From NCBI RefSeq assembly GCF_001891165.1, contig NZ_LKKW01000010.1, positions 1 through 39,229 on the forward strand: DNA of 39,229 nucleotides. The letters are read 5' to 3'. The DNA comes from Streptobacillus ratti. Its GTDB lineage: Bacteria; Fusobacteriota; Fusobacteriia; Fusobacteriales; Leptotrichiaceae. This document shows, one piece after another, positions 1 through 7,157 of the stretch (positions within the stretch are counted from its first letter, which is position 1; every line of letters starts with the position of its first letter). The notes under the pieces are model-generated. The model was not told the origin of the DNA and did not search any database. It worked only from the letters and a program-made list of their open reading frames with translations. Position numbers and translations under genes: made by a program.

Positions 1-19
1 TTTTGGAATTTAGGATATA
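1..19. repeat. Terminal inverted repeat of an IS element, outer end
   Basis: TTTTGGAATTTAGGATATA is the exact reverse complement of 38999-39017, where another copy of the element begins. Only the outermost end of this left copy lies in the window. It sits about 50 bp beyond the stop codon of the aldolase gene. The assignment as an IS end is inferred from the match and from the transposase-like reading frame beside the right-hand copy. Confidence 0.7.
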
Positions 20-70
20 TATTCTTAATGGTGAATAAGCTCCTAAGCTAACTAGATTACAAAACTTCAT

Positions 71-793
71 CTATTTTTTTATCAATTCAAGTAAATTTTT
101 ATCACCATAAATTTTTTCCCAATCTGATTCAAATTTTTCTATACTCCAATCTGTGTATGGATGATATATTAATCTTTCAAATACTTCCGTTCCAATTGTA
201 ACCGATTTAGCTCCAGCAAGCATTACTTCATGCACTTGTCTAACATTTTTAAATGATGCTCCAAATATCTTGGGTTCAAAAACTCTCTTATATCTTCTAA
301 AACATTCTTCATCACTTATTCTTGTATTATCTAATATTTTTTGTGCATCTTTTACTATTTCTATTCCACTTTCTCCTATATTATCTGATCTATTTATATA
401 TGGTGCCATGTATTCTGCTCCAGCTTCTGCTGCCATTATTATTTGTTGTGGTGACAATATCCCTGTTGCTGTTATTTTATATCCTTCTTTTGAAAGTTCT
501 TTCATAGCTTTAATTCCCTGTTCTGTAACAGGTATTTTAGCATATATATTTTCTCCAAAAGTTTTTACTAACAATTTAACTTCTTCTATCATTATTTCAA
601 ATGTTTTACCTATTACTTGTATATGTATTAACTTATCTTTACCAAGTATTTCTTGTATTTCTTGAATAATTTCTTTAAAATTTCTATTTTCTTTAGATAT
701 TATACTTGGATTAGTAGTTATTCCAATTATAGGGAAAATATCATTTATTTTCTTGATATCTTTTATATTAGCTGTGTCTAAAAAATATTCCAT
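71..793 (-). CDS. fsa: Fructose-6-phosphate aldolase / TalC-type transaldolase family protein
   Basis: A 240-residue class I aldolase of the small transaldolase (FSA/MipB/TalC) family. The Schiff-base lysine is K86 in AKIPVT. Q59 and Y132 (APYIN) sit where E. coli FsaA has Gln59 and Tyr131, residues that separate true aldolases from transaldolases, so aldol cleavage rather than transfer is favoured. The N-terminal FLDTAN and GITTNPS motifs are intact. It is slightly longer than the usual 215-220 residues because of a charged C-terminal tail. It is last in the operon, six bases after the activase stop, with a GGAGG Shine-Dalgarno seven bases before ATG. In E. coli the same neighbours (GRE, activase, Fsa) act together, the aldolase cleaving a 1-deoxyfructose 6-phosphate to glyceraldehyde 3-phosphate and hydroxyacetone; that substrate is an inference here. 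Confidence 0.9.
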   Translation of the reverse strand: MEYFLDTANIKDIKKINDIFPIIGITTNPSIISKENRNFKEIIQEIQEILGKDKLIHIQVIGKTFEIMIEEVKLLVKTFGENIYAKIPVTEQGIKAMKELSKEGYKITATGILSPQQIIMAAEAGAEYMAPYINRSDNIGESGIEIVKDAQKILDNTRISDEECFRRYKRVFEPKIFGASFKNVRQVHEVMLAGAKSVTIGTEVFERLIYHPYTDWSIEKFESDWEKIYGDKNLLELIKK

Positions 794-799
794 ATATTT

Positions 800-1585
800 T
801 TATCCTCCTATTATAACATTTAATCCTTTAGATTCTATATATGTTTTTATTTCTAAGATTCTTTTTTTTGATGGTAATTTAGTATCACTTAACTTATAAA
901 TCCTATCTAATAATTCATATTTAGAAACTCCATAATTATGATAAGGTAAAATGTGTATTTCTTTAATATTATTCTTTAAAACTATTTTTAAAATTTCATC
1001 TATATTTTGAATACTATCTGTATATCCTGGAATAAAAGGTATTCTAGGAATAACATAATTATTTTTACATGCTACTTCAAAGTTTTTAATAATCAAACTA
1101 GAATTTACACCAATAACTTCTTTTGATTTATCATTATTCATTATTTTTAAATCAAATAATACAGTATCTGTTTTTTCTAATATTTTCTTTAATAATTTAG
1201 TATTTCCAATTCCACAAGTTTCTATAGCAGTATTTATATCATTTTCTTTTAACTTTTTTAAAAATTCTATTACAAACTTTGGTTGAGATAAAATTTCTCC
1301 ACCTGATAAAGTTACTCCTCCACCTGAAGTGTTAAAAAATATTTCATCTTTTAATACCTCTTTTAGTAATTCATCTACACTATAATATTTACCTATTTTT
1401 CTAAATTTTCCAGAATTTAATTTATCTCTCATATATTCAATTTTAAAACTTTGTGATTCAGGATTTGAGCACCAAGGACATAATAAAGGGCAACCCTTAA
1501 AAAAGACTATTGTTCTAATTCCTTCTCCATCATTTAATGAAAATCTCTGTATATTAAAGATTAAACCCTTTTTTATATTTTTCAT
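800..1585 (-). CDS. Glycyl-radical enzyme activating protein (radical SAM)
   Basis: A 261-residue radical-SAM activase. The [4Fe-4S] cluster motif CX3CX2C is C32, C36 and C39 (GCPLLCPWC), after the family's FSLNDGEGIRT segment. SGGGVTLSGGE at about residues 87-97 is the SAM-binding glycine-rich motif. It lacks the extra cysteine-rich ferredoxin-like insert of many YbiY/PflC-type activases, so it is short like PflA. It should reductively cleave SAM to 5'-deoxyadenosyl radical and abstract hydrogen from the glycine of the neighbouring enzyme (1602-3896). It lies 16 bases downstream of that gene and just before the aldolase gene, so the three are almost certainly one transcript. The partner is assigned from adjacency. 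Confidence 0.92.
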   Translation of the reverse strand: MKNIKKGLIFNIQRFSLNDGEGIRTIVFFKGCPLLCPWCSNPESQSFKIEYMRDKLNSGKFRKIGKYYSVDELLKEVLKDEIFFNTSGGGVTLSGGEILSQPKFVIEFLKKLKENDINTAIETCGIGNTKLLKKILEKTDTVLFDLKIMNNDKSKEVIGVNSSLIIKNFEVACKNNYVIPRIPFIPGYTDSIQNIDEILKIVLKNNIKEIHILPYHNYGVSKYELLDRIYKLSDTKLPSKKRILEIKTYIESKGLNVIIGG

Positions 1586-1601
1586 TTTTTCTCCTAATTT
1601 A

Positions 1602-3896
1602 TTACAAATTATGCTCTGTTCTATGAATAATATCGTCTTGTATTTTTTTATTTAATTCATTAAAAAATGCACTATATCCTGCAACACGTACAATTAAATT
1701 TGAATATTTTTCAGGTTTTTTTTGTGCTTCTTTTAATGTTTCAGCACCTATAACATTAAATTGTATATGTGTTAATTTTAATTTTAAATAAGCATAAACA
1801 AAGTTTACAAAATTATTTATTCCTTTATCATCTTTTAAGGTTGAAGGACTAAATTTAACATTTAATAAACTTCCATTCGTTAATAAAACATTATCTAATT
1901 TACTTAATGATTTCAATACTGCAGTTGGTCCAAACATATCTCTTCCAAACATAGGTGATAAGCCTCCATCTGCCAATTGTTCCCCCTTATATCTACCATC
2001 TGGTGTTGCTCCAACAGCTTCTCCTAAAGGAATATGTGCTGAAACTGTATATGAACCTGGCGTAAAAATACCTCCTCTTGGATTAATATATTTTTCAACT
2101 TCTTTACAATAAAATCTTAATATTTCTGCACTTATATTATCTACCTCATCGATATCATTTCCATATTTATCAGCATTATTAATAAAGTTACATCTCATTT
2201 CTTGATAAATTTTGCTTTCAAAATTATTTTTCATCGCATTTAATACATCATCAAATTTATATTTTTTTTGATTAAATACTAATGTTTTTAAAGCCATAAG
2301 TGAATCTGATAAATTGGGAAGTCCTATCCCTTGTACTCCTGAAAAATTATATTTCGCACCTCCCTCTGTAATATCTTTACATTTTTCAATACAGTTTTCC
2401 ATTAATGTTGAAAGTAATGGTACAGGTGCATATTTTCTATGTCCTAAGTCTACTAAATTACTTCCCTCTGCCATTAATGAAACATAATAAGATATTTTAT
2501 TTTTTATTTCTTCAAATATATCGTTAAATTCTACCTTTTTATTCTCAAATGAATATAAAACTTTCTCCATTATTTTCATAATATTTAACATCGCTATATC
2601 ATGTAATCCATATAATTTTCCTGGTATTGATAATTCAACACAACCAACTACTGAATAATTTCTAGCATCTTCTAAAGTTACACCTCGTGATAAAAATGAC
2701 TGTATAATTACATCATCATTAAATAATTGTGGTATTCCTGTTCCTAATGCTATTGTTTCACAAGTTTTTTTTATAAATTTTCTTGGTTCAATATCATTAA
2801 TTCTAACACCAAAGTTTGGTTGTGGTAACTTAATATCTTTATAAGCATCTAAACATAAGTAAGATAAGTCATTTACTGCAGATTGTCCATAAATTGTAAG
2901 TCCTCCAAGAAGTGCTGTATAACCTGAAGGAAATCCTGCAAAAAATTTAGCTGAATTTTCACTTCTTAACAATACTACATCATTTGTTTTAATATAGAAA
3001 GCTTCAAGATATTCTTTTAATATTTCTACATCTTTCCCATTTTCAATATCTTTTTTATAGAATTTCCATAAATATTGATCAAATCTTCCTAAAGAAATTG
3101 AACTTGCATTAGATTCCATTTGTAAAATAATGCTTGTATACCATAGAAGTTGTAATGCTTCAATGAAATTAGATGCTGGTTTTCTTGCAATATTTTTTGA
3201 AACTTCTAACATAATTTCTAATTCTTTTTTTCTATTCTCATTCTTTTCTTTTAATATTAATTCATCTATTAAAACAACATATCTCTCTATATGTTGTATA
3301 GATGCTTTTAATGAAATTAACGAAGCTTTTAAAAAAGCATTTTCAGGATTTTTTTCAAGTTGTTTTTCTACATCTAAAACAAGATTCTCAAATCCTTTAT
3401 TTAATATTAATTCAAAATCTGGTATGATATGACCTTGACCTTTATCTGTTTGATTTAAACTAAAAATTTTTTCATCAATTGCTTCTTGTATTTCATCTCT
3501 TACAATTCCATTTAATGAATCTTTTAATGATTTTCCAGCCCAATAAGGATATAGTTTTTCACAAAAAATTTTTTTATCATTTTCATTAAAAATAAATTTA
3601 TCTTGTGTTCTACTATGTATAGTATCTTTTTCTGAATATATCCAATAAGGATCCATTTCAGGAGAAATAATTCCACTTCTAGGTTTTATAGTCCTATTTC
3701 CAACAATTATTTCATCTTCCCTAATTGAAATTTCCATTTTTTCTAAAATATTTTTTGTAGCAAGAGCTCTTCTTATTATTTCTGGCAATCCCTCTGTTTT
3801 CTTATGACTTTCAGTATATAGTATTGCTCTTTCTATGGATATTTCTCTTTTATTTTTAAATAAATCTTCTTTTAATTTTTTTATTCTTTGATTCAT
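1602..3896 (-). CDS. Glycyl radical enzyme, YbiW/PflD-like
   Basis: A 764-residue glycyl radical enzyme of the pyruvate formate-lyase superfamily. The thiyl cysteine is C419 in VVGCVEL, with E421 following; this GCVE pattern is typical of diol-dehydratase, choline-lyase and YbiW/PflD-like lyases, not of true pyruvate formate-lyase with its Cys-Cys pair. The radical glycine is G740 in RVAGYSAFF near the C-terminus. QGHIIPD at about residues 154-160 is another dehydratase-branch motif. A GGAGGTGG ribosome site precedes ATG. Neighbours (activase, Fsa-type aldolase, fructose-type PTS, DeoR regulator) match E. coli ybiW-ybiY-fsaA and the frw-pflDC locus. C-O bond cleavage of a phosphorylated anhydrohexitol is therefore the leading hypothesis; glycerol or propanediol dehydration is the main alternative. 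The substrate cannot be read from sequence alone. Confidence 0.92.
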   Translation of the reverse strand: MNQRIKKLKEDLFKNKREISIERAILYTESHKKTEGLPEIIRRALATKNILEKMEISIREDEIIVGNRTIKPRSGIISPEMDPYWIYSEKDTIHSRTQDKFIFNENDKKIFCEKLYPYWAGKSLKDSLNGIVRDEIQEAIDEKIFSLNQTDKGQGHIIPDFELILNKGFENLVLDVEKQLEKNPENAFLKASLISLKASIQHIERYVVLIDELILKEKNENRKKELEIMLEVSKNIARKPASNFIEALQLLWYTSIILQMESNASSISLGRFDQYLWKFYKKDIENGKDVEILKEYLEAFYIKTNDVVLLRSENSAKFFAGFPSGYTALLGGLTIYGQSAVNDLSYLCLDAYKDIKLPQPNFGVRINDIEPRKFIKKTCETIALGTGIPQLFNDDVIIQSFLSRGVTLEDARNYSVVGCVELSIPGKLYGLHDIAMLNIMKIMEKVLYSFENKKVEFNDIFEEIKNKISYYVSLMAEGSNLVDLGHRKYAPVPLLSTLMENCIEKCKDITEGGAKYNFSGVQGIGLPNLSDSLMALKTLVFNQKKYKFDDVLNAMKNNFESKIYQEMRCNFINNADKYGNDIDEVDNISAEILRFYCKEVEKYINPRGGIFTPGSYTVSAHIPLGEAVGATPDGRYKGEQLADGGLSPMFGRDMFGPTAVLKSLSKLDNVLLTNGSLLNVKFSPSTLKDDKGINNFVNFVYAYLKLKLTHIQFNVIGAETLKEAQKKPEKYSNLIVRVAGYSAFFNELNKKIQDDIIHRTEHNL

Positions 3897-3928
3897 TAGT
3901 CCACCTCCAAGGCTTATATTTCAATATA

Positions 3929-3957
3929 ATATTACCTCCTTTTTCTTGTTTTGTCAA
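3929..3957 (-). promoter_or_regulatory. Promoter of the glycyl radical enzyme operon
   Basis: On the minus strand TTGACA (3952-3957), a 17-base spacer and TAATAT (3929-3934) give a sigma70-type promoter ending 32 bp before the start codon. The -10 matches consensus at four of six positions. The candidate operator repeats overlap the -35 element. Confidence 0.5.
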
Positions 3958-3976
3958 TATTTTTATTGTTTTTTAT
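3946..3976. promoter_or_regulatory. Candidate operator of the DeoR-type regulator (copy 1)
   Basis: TTGTTTTGTC (3946-3955) and TTTTATTGTTTTTTAT (3961-3976) give two TTGTTTT cores exactly 20 bp apart (3946 and 3966). The same two elements, in swapped order but with the same spacing, occur at 6807-6841 before the PTS operon. The position overlaps the minus-strand -35 and lies just upstream of the regulator's own promoter. Binding is inferred, and low complexity is a caution. Confidence 0.45.
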
Positions 3977-3993
3977 TATTTTAAATGCAAGTA

Positions 3994-4022
3994 TTGATAA
4001 AATCTTAATTTTAAGATATACT
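3994..4022 (+). promoter_or_regulatory. Promoter of the DeoR-family regulator
   Basis: TTGATA (3994-3999), a 17-base spacer and TATACT (4017-4022) lie 30 bp before the regulator's start. It is divergent from the glycyl radical enzyme promoter within a 155-bp shared region. Confidence 0.6.
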
Positions 4023-4051
4023 ATAAATAAAATCTCAAAGAAGGTGAATAT

Positions 4052-4819
4052 ATGTTTGTTCAGGAGCGTTTAGATAAAATTATAAACTTAATAATTAAAA
4101 ATAAAAAAGTAAAAGTAAATGAATTAAGTGAATATTTTAATGTTTCCAAAGATCTTATTAGAAAAGATTTAACAAAATTAGAGAATGCTGGACATTTAAA
4201 AAGAACTTATGGAGGTGCAATTAAAGTAAGACACTCTGCTGAAACAATCACAATTACATCAAGAATTTCAAAAAATGTTGAAAACAAAAAAAAATTAGCA
4301 ATTAAAGCATTAAATGAAATTAAAGAGGGGGATTTAATATTTTTAGATATTTCTTCAATAAACTATATTTTAGCACAAGAAATAATTAAAAATGATATGA
4401 ATATAACTATAGTTACTAATATGATTGATATAATGCACCTTTTTTCAGTAAATATTAATACAAAAACTAAAATTATTGGAATAGGTGGAAATTGTAATAA
4501 AATAATTGGTGGATTTGTTGGTTTATCTTCTGTAGAACAAATCAAAAGATATAATATAACAAAATCATTTATTGGTACAATTGGTATAAATATTGATACA
4601 GGAATAGTTTCAACTTATGAAGAAAATGATGGTTTGACTAAAAAATGTATTATAGATTCAAGTAAAATAAAATATTTAATTACAGAAAAATCTAAAATTG
4701 AGCAAGACGGGAAATATATATTTTCATCTTTAACAGATTTTGACTATATAATAATAGATAGTGATATTTCTGAAAAAACAAAACAAGATATAAAAAAATT
4801 TGATATTAATATAAAATAA
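4052..4819 (+). CDS. DeoR-family transcriptional regulator
   Basis: A 255-residue DeoR/GlpR-type regulator. Residues 1-57 form the winged helix-turn-helix: VQERLDKI, then VNELSEYFNVSKDLIRKDL, then the AGHLKRTYGGA wing, all standard for the family. The C-terminal DeoRC sensor domain (about 75-235) has FLDISSINYILA where family members carry FLDxGTT, followed by VTNM and GGN segments; it usually senses a phosphorylated sugar. GAAGGTG precedes ATG. The gene stands between, and opposite in strand to, the glycyl radical enzyme operon and the PTS operon, so it is the obvious repressor of both. Its effector is probably the phosphosugar made by this PTS, which is inference. The shared repeats at 3946-3976 and 6807-6841 are the likely operators. 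Confidence 0.9.
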   Translation: MFVQERLDKIINLIIKNKKVKVNELSEYFNVSKDLIRKDLTKLENAGHLKRTYGGAIKVRHSAETITITSRISKNVENKKKLAIKALNEIKEGDLIFLDISSINYILAQEIIKNDMNITIVTNMIDIMHLFSVNINTKTKIIGIGGNCNKIIGGFVGLSSVEQIKRYNITKSFIGTIGINIDTGIVSTYEENDGLTKKCIIDSSKIKYLITEKSKIEQDGKYIFSSLTDFDYIIIDSDISEKTKQDIKKFDINIK

Positions 4820-4840
4820 GGCTCTTGAGCCTTATTTTAT
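4811..4840. terminator. Bidirectional terminator between regulator and EIIC
   Basis: A perfect 14-bp inverted repeat (4811-4824 and 4827-4840, core AAGGCTC/GAGCCTT) around TT, flanked by T/A runs on both sides. It overlaps the regulator's stop codon and lies 14 bp from the convergent EIIC stop, so it can serve both transcripts. Confidence 0.85.
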
Positions 4841-4853
4841 ATCTAATCTATCT

Positions 4854-5909
4854 TTAAAAAGTAATATTCAATTCAATATTATCATTATTTTTTTCTTTTT
4901 CATCTTTAAAATTCATTACAGGCTTTTTTAAAAATGAAACCATTAATGCTGTTACAATACTCCCTATAATTATAGAAATAATATATCCAAGCTTATTTGA
5001 AACAACAGGTAAAACTATCAATCCTCCCCAAGCAGCATTATTTGTTGCATTTAATAATAATGATATTACTGAAGATACTGAACTTCCAACCATTATTGAT
5101 GGTATGACTCTAATAGGGTCAGCTGCTGCAAATGGTATTGCTCCTTCTGTAATTCCAACACTTCCCATTATTAAAGCTGCTTTTCCTGATTCTCTTTCAT
5201 CAACAGTAAATTTATTTTTAAATATAAATGAAGCTAAAGCCAATCCTATTGGTGGTGTACAAATAGCTGCACCAACTGCTCCCATTATATTAGGTGATGT
5301 TTGTACTGTTGCAGCAGCAAAAAAGAATGCAACTTTATTAAAAGGACCACCCATATCAAATGCAATCATAGAACCCAATATTAATCCCAATACTATTTTA
5401 GAACCACTCTGCATTCCTTGTAACCATTCATTTAATCCCGTCATAAATGAACCTATTGGTTCTCCTATAAATAATATAACTATTATTCCACTTATAAATG
5501 TACCAACTAGAGGAATAATAAATATTGGCATTACTGATGATAATACCTTAGGTACTTTAATTTTTTTTAAATAATATACAACTATTCCAGCTAATATTCC
5601 CCCTATAATTCCTCCTAAGAATCCTCCTCCTTTATTGTTTGCTAAATATGCTGCAATCATACCAGGAGCAATTCCAGGTCTATCAACCATTGAAAATGCA
5701 ATAAATCCACCAAGAACTGGAACAAATAATGTTAATCCAGCTATACCTATATCAGACATACTTTTTAAAAATCCTGTTTCAGGTACAGCTGCTTTACCAG
5801 AAATCATTACTGCTAATGCTAGTAAAACTCCACCAGCTACAACAAAAGGAATCATATATGAAACTCCTGTCATTAAATGCTGTTTAATATTTTTCAATAG
5901 TTCTTTCAC
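4854..5909 (-). CDS. PTS fructose-type transporter, EIIC subunit
   Basis: A 351-residue integral membrane EIIC of the fructose (Fru) family, close in length to E. coli FrwC. Hydrophobic segments cover most of the protein. Recognisable family signatures are HLMTGVSYMIPFVVAGG near the N-terminus, VDRPGIAPG at about 76-84, FDMGGPFNKVA in the middle and GITEGAIPFAAADP at about 253-266; the last contains the substrate-contacting glutamate loop of this family. It is a stand-alone C domain, with EIIB and EIIA in separate genes immediately upstream. With them it should import and phosphorylate a hexose-like compound at the inner membrane. The linked glycyl radical enzyme and aldolase suggest an anhydrohexitol rather than plain fructose, but specificity is not visible in the sequence. 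Confidence 0.92.
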   Translation of the reverse strand: MKELLKNIKQHLMTGVSYMIPFVVAGGVLLALAVMISGKAAVPETGFLKSMSDIGIAGLTLFVPVLGGFIAFSMVDRPGIAPGMIAAYLANNKGGGFLGGIIGGILAGIVVYYLKKIKVPKVLSSVMPIFIIPLVGTFISGIIVILFIGEPIGSFMTGLNEWLQGMQSGSKIVLGLILGSMIAFDMGGPFNKVAFFFAAATVQTSPNIMGAVGAAICTPPIGLALASFIFKNKFTVDERESGKAALIMGSVGITEGAIPFAAADPIRVIPSIMVGSSVSSVISLLLNATNNAAWGGLIVLPVVSNKLGYIISIIIGSIVTALMVSFLKKPVMNFKDEKEKNNDNIELNITF

Positions 5910-5941
5910 AATAACACTCTCCTTATTAATTTTATCTATTT

Positions 5942-6262
5942 TTATTTATTTCTGTTTTTAATTGCTTCTTCTATCTTATCTATTAAAATTCCTGCTTTTT
6001 TAACTAAATCACTTATAGGAACTTTTACGATTGGTTTTCCATTAAATTTTTCTATATTTTTAAGACCTATATCAGTTGTTAATATTACAACATCAGCATC
6101 TTTAATTTCATCTATTGTAATTTCATTTTCAATTCCAATTTGACCTTGAGTTTCAACTTTAACTTCATAACCTTTCGCTTGAGCAGCTTTTTTTAATGAT
6201 TCTGCTGCCATATATGTGTGTGCTACTCCAGATGGACATGCTGTAACTGCCAAAATTTTCAT
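5942..6262 (-). CDS. PTS fructose-type transporter, EIIB subunit
   Basis: A 106-residue cytoplasmic EIIB domain of the fructose family, the same length as E. coli FrwB. The phospho-accepting cysteine is C9 in the signature TACPSGVAHTYMAAE. The protein takes phosphate from EIIA and passes it to the sugar bound by EIIC. ATG is preceded by a good AAAGGTGATAA ribosome site. It lies between EIIA (29 bp upstream) and EIIC (32 bp downstream), clearly in one operon. Confidence 0.95.
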   Translation of the reverse strand: MKILAVTACPSGVAHTYMAAESLKKAAQAKGYEVKVETQGQIGIENEITIDEIKDADVVILTTDIGLKNIEKFNGKPIVKVPISDLVKKAGILIDKIEEAIKNRNK

Positions 6263-6291
6263 AATTTATCACCTTTCTTTTTTAATTATTT

Positions 6292-6786
6292 TTATCCTGA
6301 ATATTTTTCTAATAATTCTATCACTTCTTTTTTCTCTTTTGCACTTTCTAATTTTTCTCTAAACTCATCTTCAAGTATAGAAGTAGATAATTTTATTAAT
6401 ATTTCCAAATGTTCATTCCCTGTATTTTCATCAGAAATTCCAATCATAAATATATGTCTAACATTTTCTTCTTCATCCCAAGCTATTTCTTTTTTTAATC
6501 TCGAATAAGCAATACAAGCTTTATCTACACAACAAGATTTTCCATGTGGTATAGCAAATGAATATCCAACAGCAGTAGAAAAAGAGGTTTCCCTTTCAAA
6601 CAAAGAATTAATATATTCTTTTATTGCATTACATTCTTCATTATTTTTATCACAATCTGGCAAACAACATAATTTATGATCTTCATGTATTAAACATGCC
6701 ATTTTTTTTATAACCTCTTCTTTACTTTTAGCTTCCAAATCCAAACAAATTAATTTTTCATCAATTAAATTTCCAACTTTCCTCAT
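6292..6786 (-). CDS. PTS fructose-type EIIA with a cysteine-rich insertion
   Basis: A 164-residue EIIA of the fructose/mannitol/nitrogen (PTS EIIA type 2) family. The phospho-histidine is H81 in the canonical AIPHGK, and the downstream MIGISDENTGNEHLEIL matches the family's conserved second half. It would relay phosphate from HPr to the EIIB encoded next. Unusual is the segment at residues 31-52, rich in Cys and His (C31, H34, H37, C40, C41, C45, C52), plus C85, C86 and C91 right after the active histidine: nine cysteines in all counting C14. The typical domain is about 145 residues, so this region looks like an insertion. It is first in the PTS operon and sits behind a consensus promoter. 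Confidence 0.92.
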   Translation of the reverse strand: MRKVGNLIDEKLICLDLEAKSKEEVIKKMACLIHEDHKLCCLPDCDKNNEECNAIKEYINSLFERETSFSTAVGYSFAIPHGKSCCVDKACIAYSRLKKEIAWDEEENVRHIFMIGISDENTGNEHLEILIKLSTSILEDEFREKLESAKEKKEVIELLEKYSG

Positions 6787-6806
6787 AATTTTATCTCCTA
6801 TATTAA

Positions 6807-6841
6807 TTTTATTGTTTTTTATGTTTTTTTATTGTTTTGTC
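6807..6841. promoter_or_regulatory. Candidate operator of the DeoR-type regulator (copy 2)
   Basis: TTTTATTGTTTTTTAT (6807-6822) and TTGTTTTGTC (6832-6841) carry two TTGTTTT cores 20 bp apart (6812 and 6832). Both elements are identical to those at 3946-3976. They sit just downstream of the PTS promoter's -10, where a bound repressor would block transcription. Confidence 0.45.
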
Positions 6842-6855
6842 CTGTATTTATTTTT

Positions 6856-6883
6856 ATTATACCCTACTTTTCTTAGTTGTCAA
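6856..6883 (-). promoter_or_regulatory. Promoter of the PTS operon
   Basis: On the minus strand TTGACA (6878-6883), a 16-base spacer and TATAAT (6856-6861): both hexamers match consensus perfectly. Such a strong promoter implies a repressor, which fits the candidate operator immediately downstream. Confidence 0.75.
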
Positions 6884-7098
6884 TACATCTACAGAAAATA
6901 AAGTTAAAAAATTATCTTGAAATATAGTTGTTATTTATGTAATAAATTTCGTGTTTATTATTTTTTTAAATTAAAAACTGACCTATATAAAATTGAATTT
7001 TTAAGTCCAACTTTTATGTCAGTTTATTTTCAAATATTTTTTACTCTACATTTCATCTGTATATTTATAAAATATATTTTTAGATACATAATATATAT

Positions 7099-7127
7099 TT
7101 GTAATTTTAAAATTCTAATGATACAAT
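7099..7127 (+). promoter_or_regulatory. Promoter of the MFS transporter gene
   Basis: TTGTAA (7099-7104), a 17-base spacer and TACAAT (7122-7127) lie 30 bp before the start codon, which has a TTAGGGGGT ribosome site. Confidence 0.55.
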
Positions 7128-7157
7128 AGTTTAAAATAATAATTTAGGGGGTAAAAT

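Noticed and set aside
5104-5574. Long open frame on the plus strand opposite EIIC (156 codons)
   Set aside because: Composition mirrors the EIIC membrane protein on the other strand, there is no ribosome site, and EIIC itself is unmistakable.
6917-7129. 70-codon frame between the PTS promoter and the MFS gene
   Set aside because: Phe/Ile/Tyr-rich translation typical of noncoding AT-rich DNA, with no ribosome site; the MFS promoter lies in its end.
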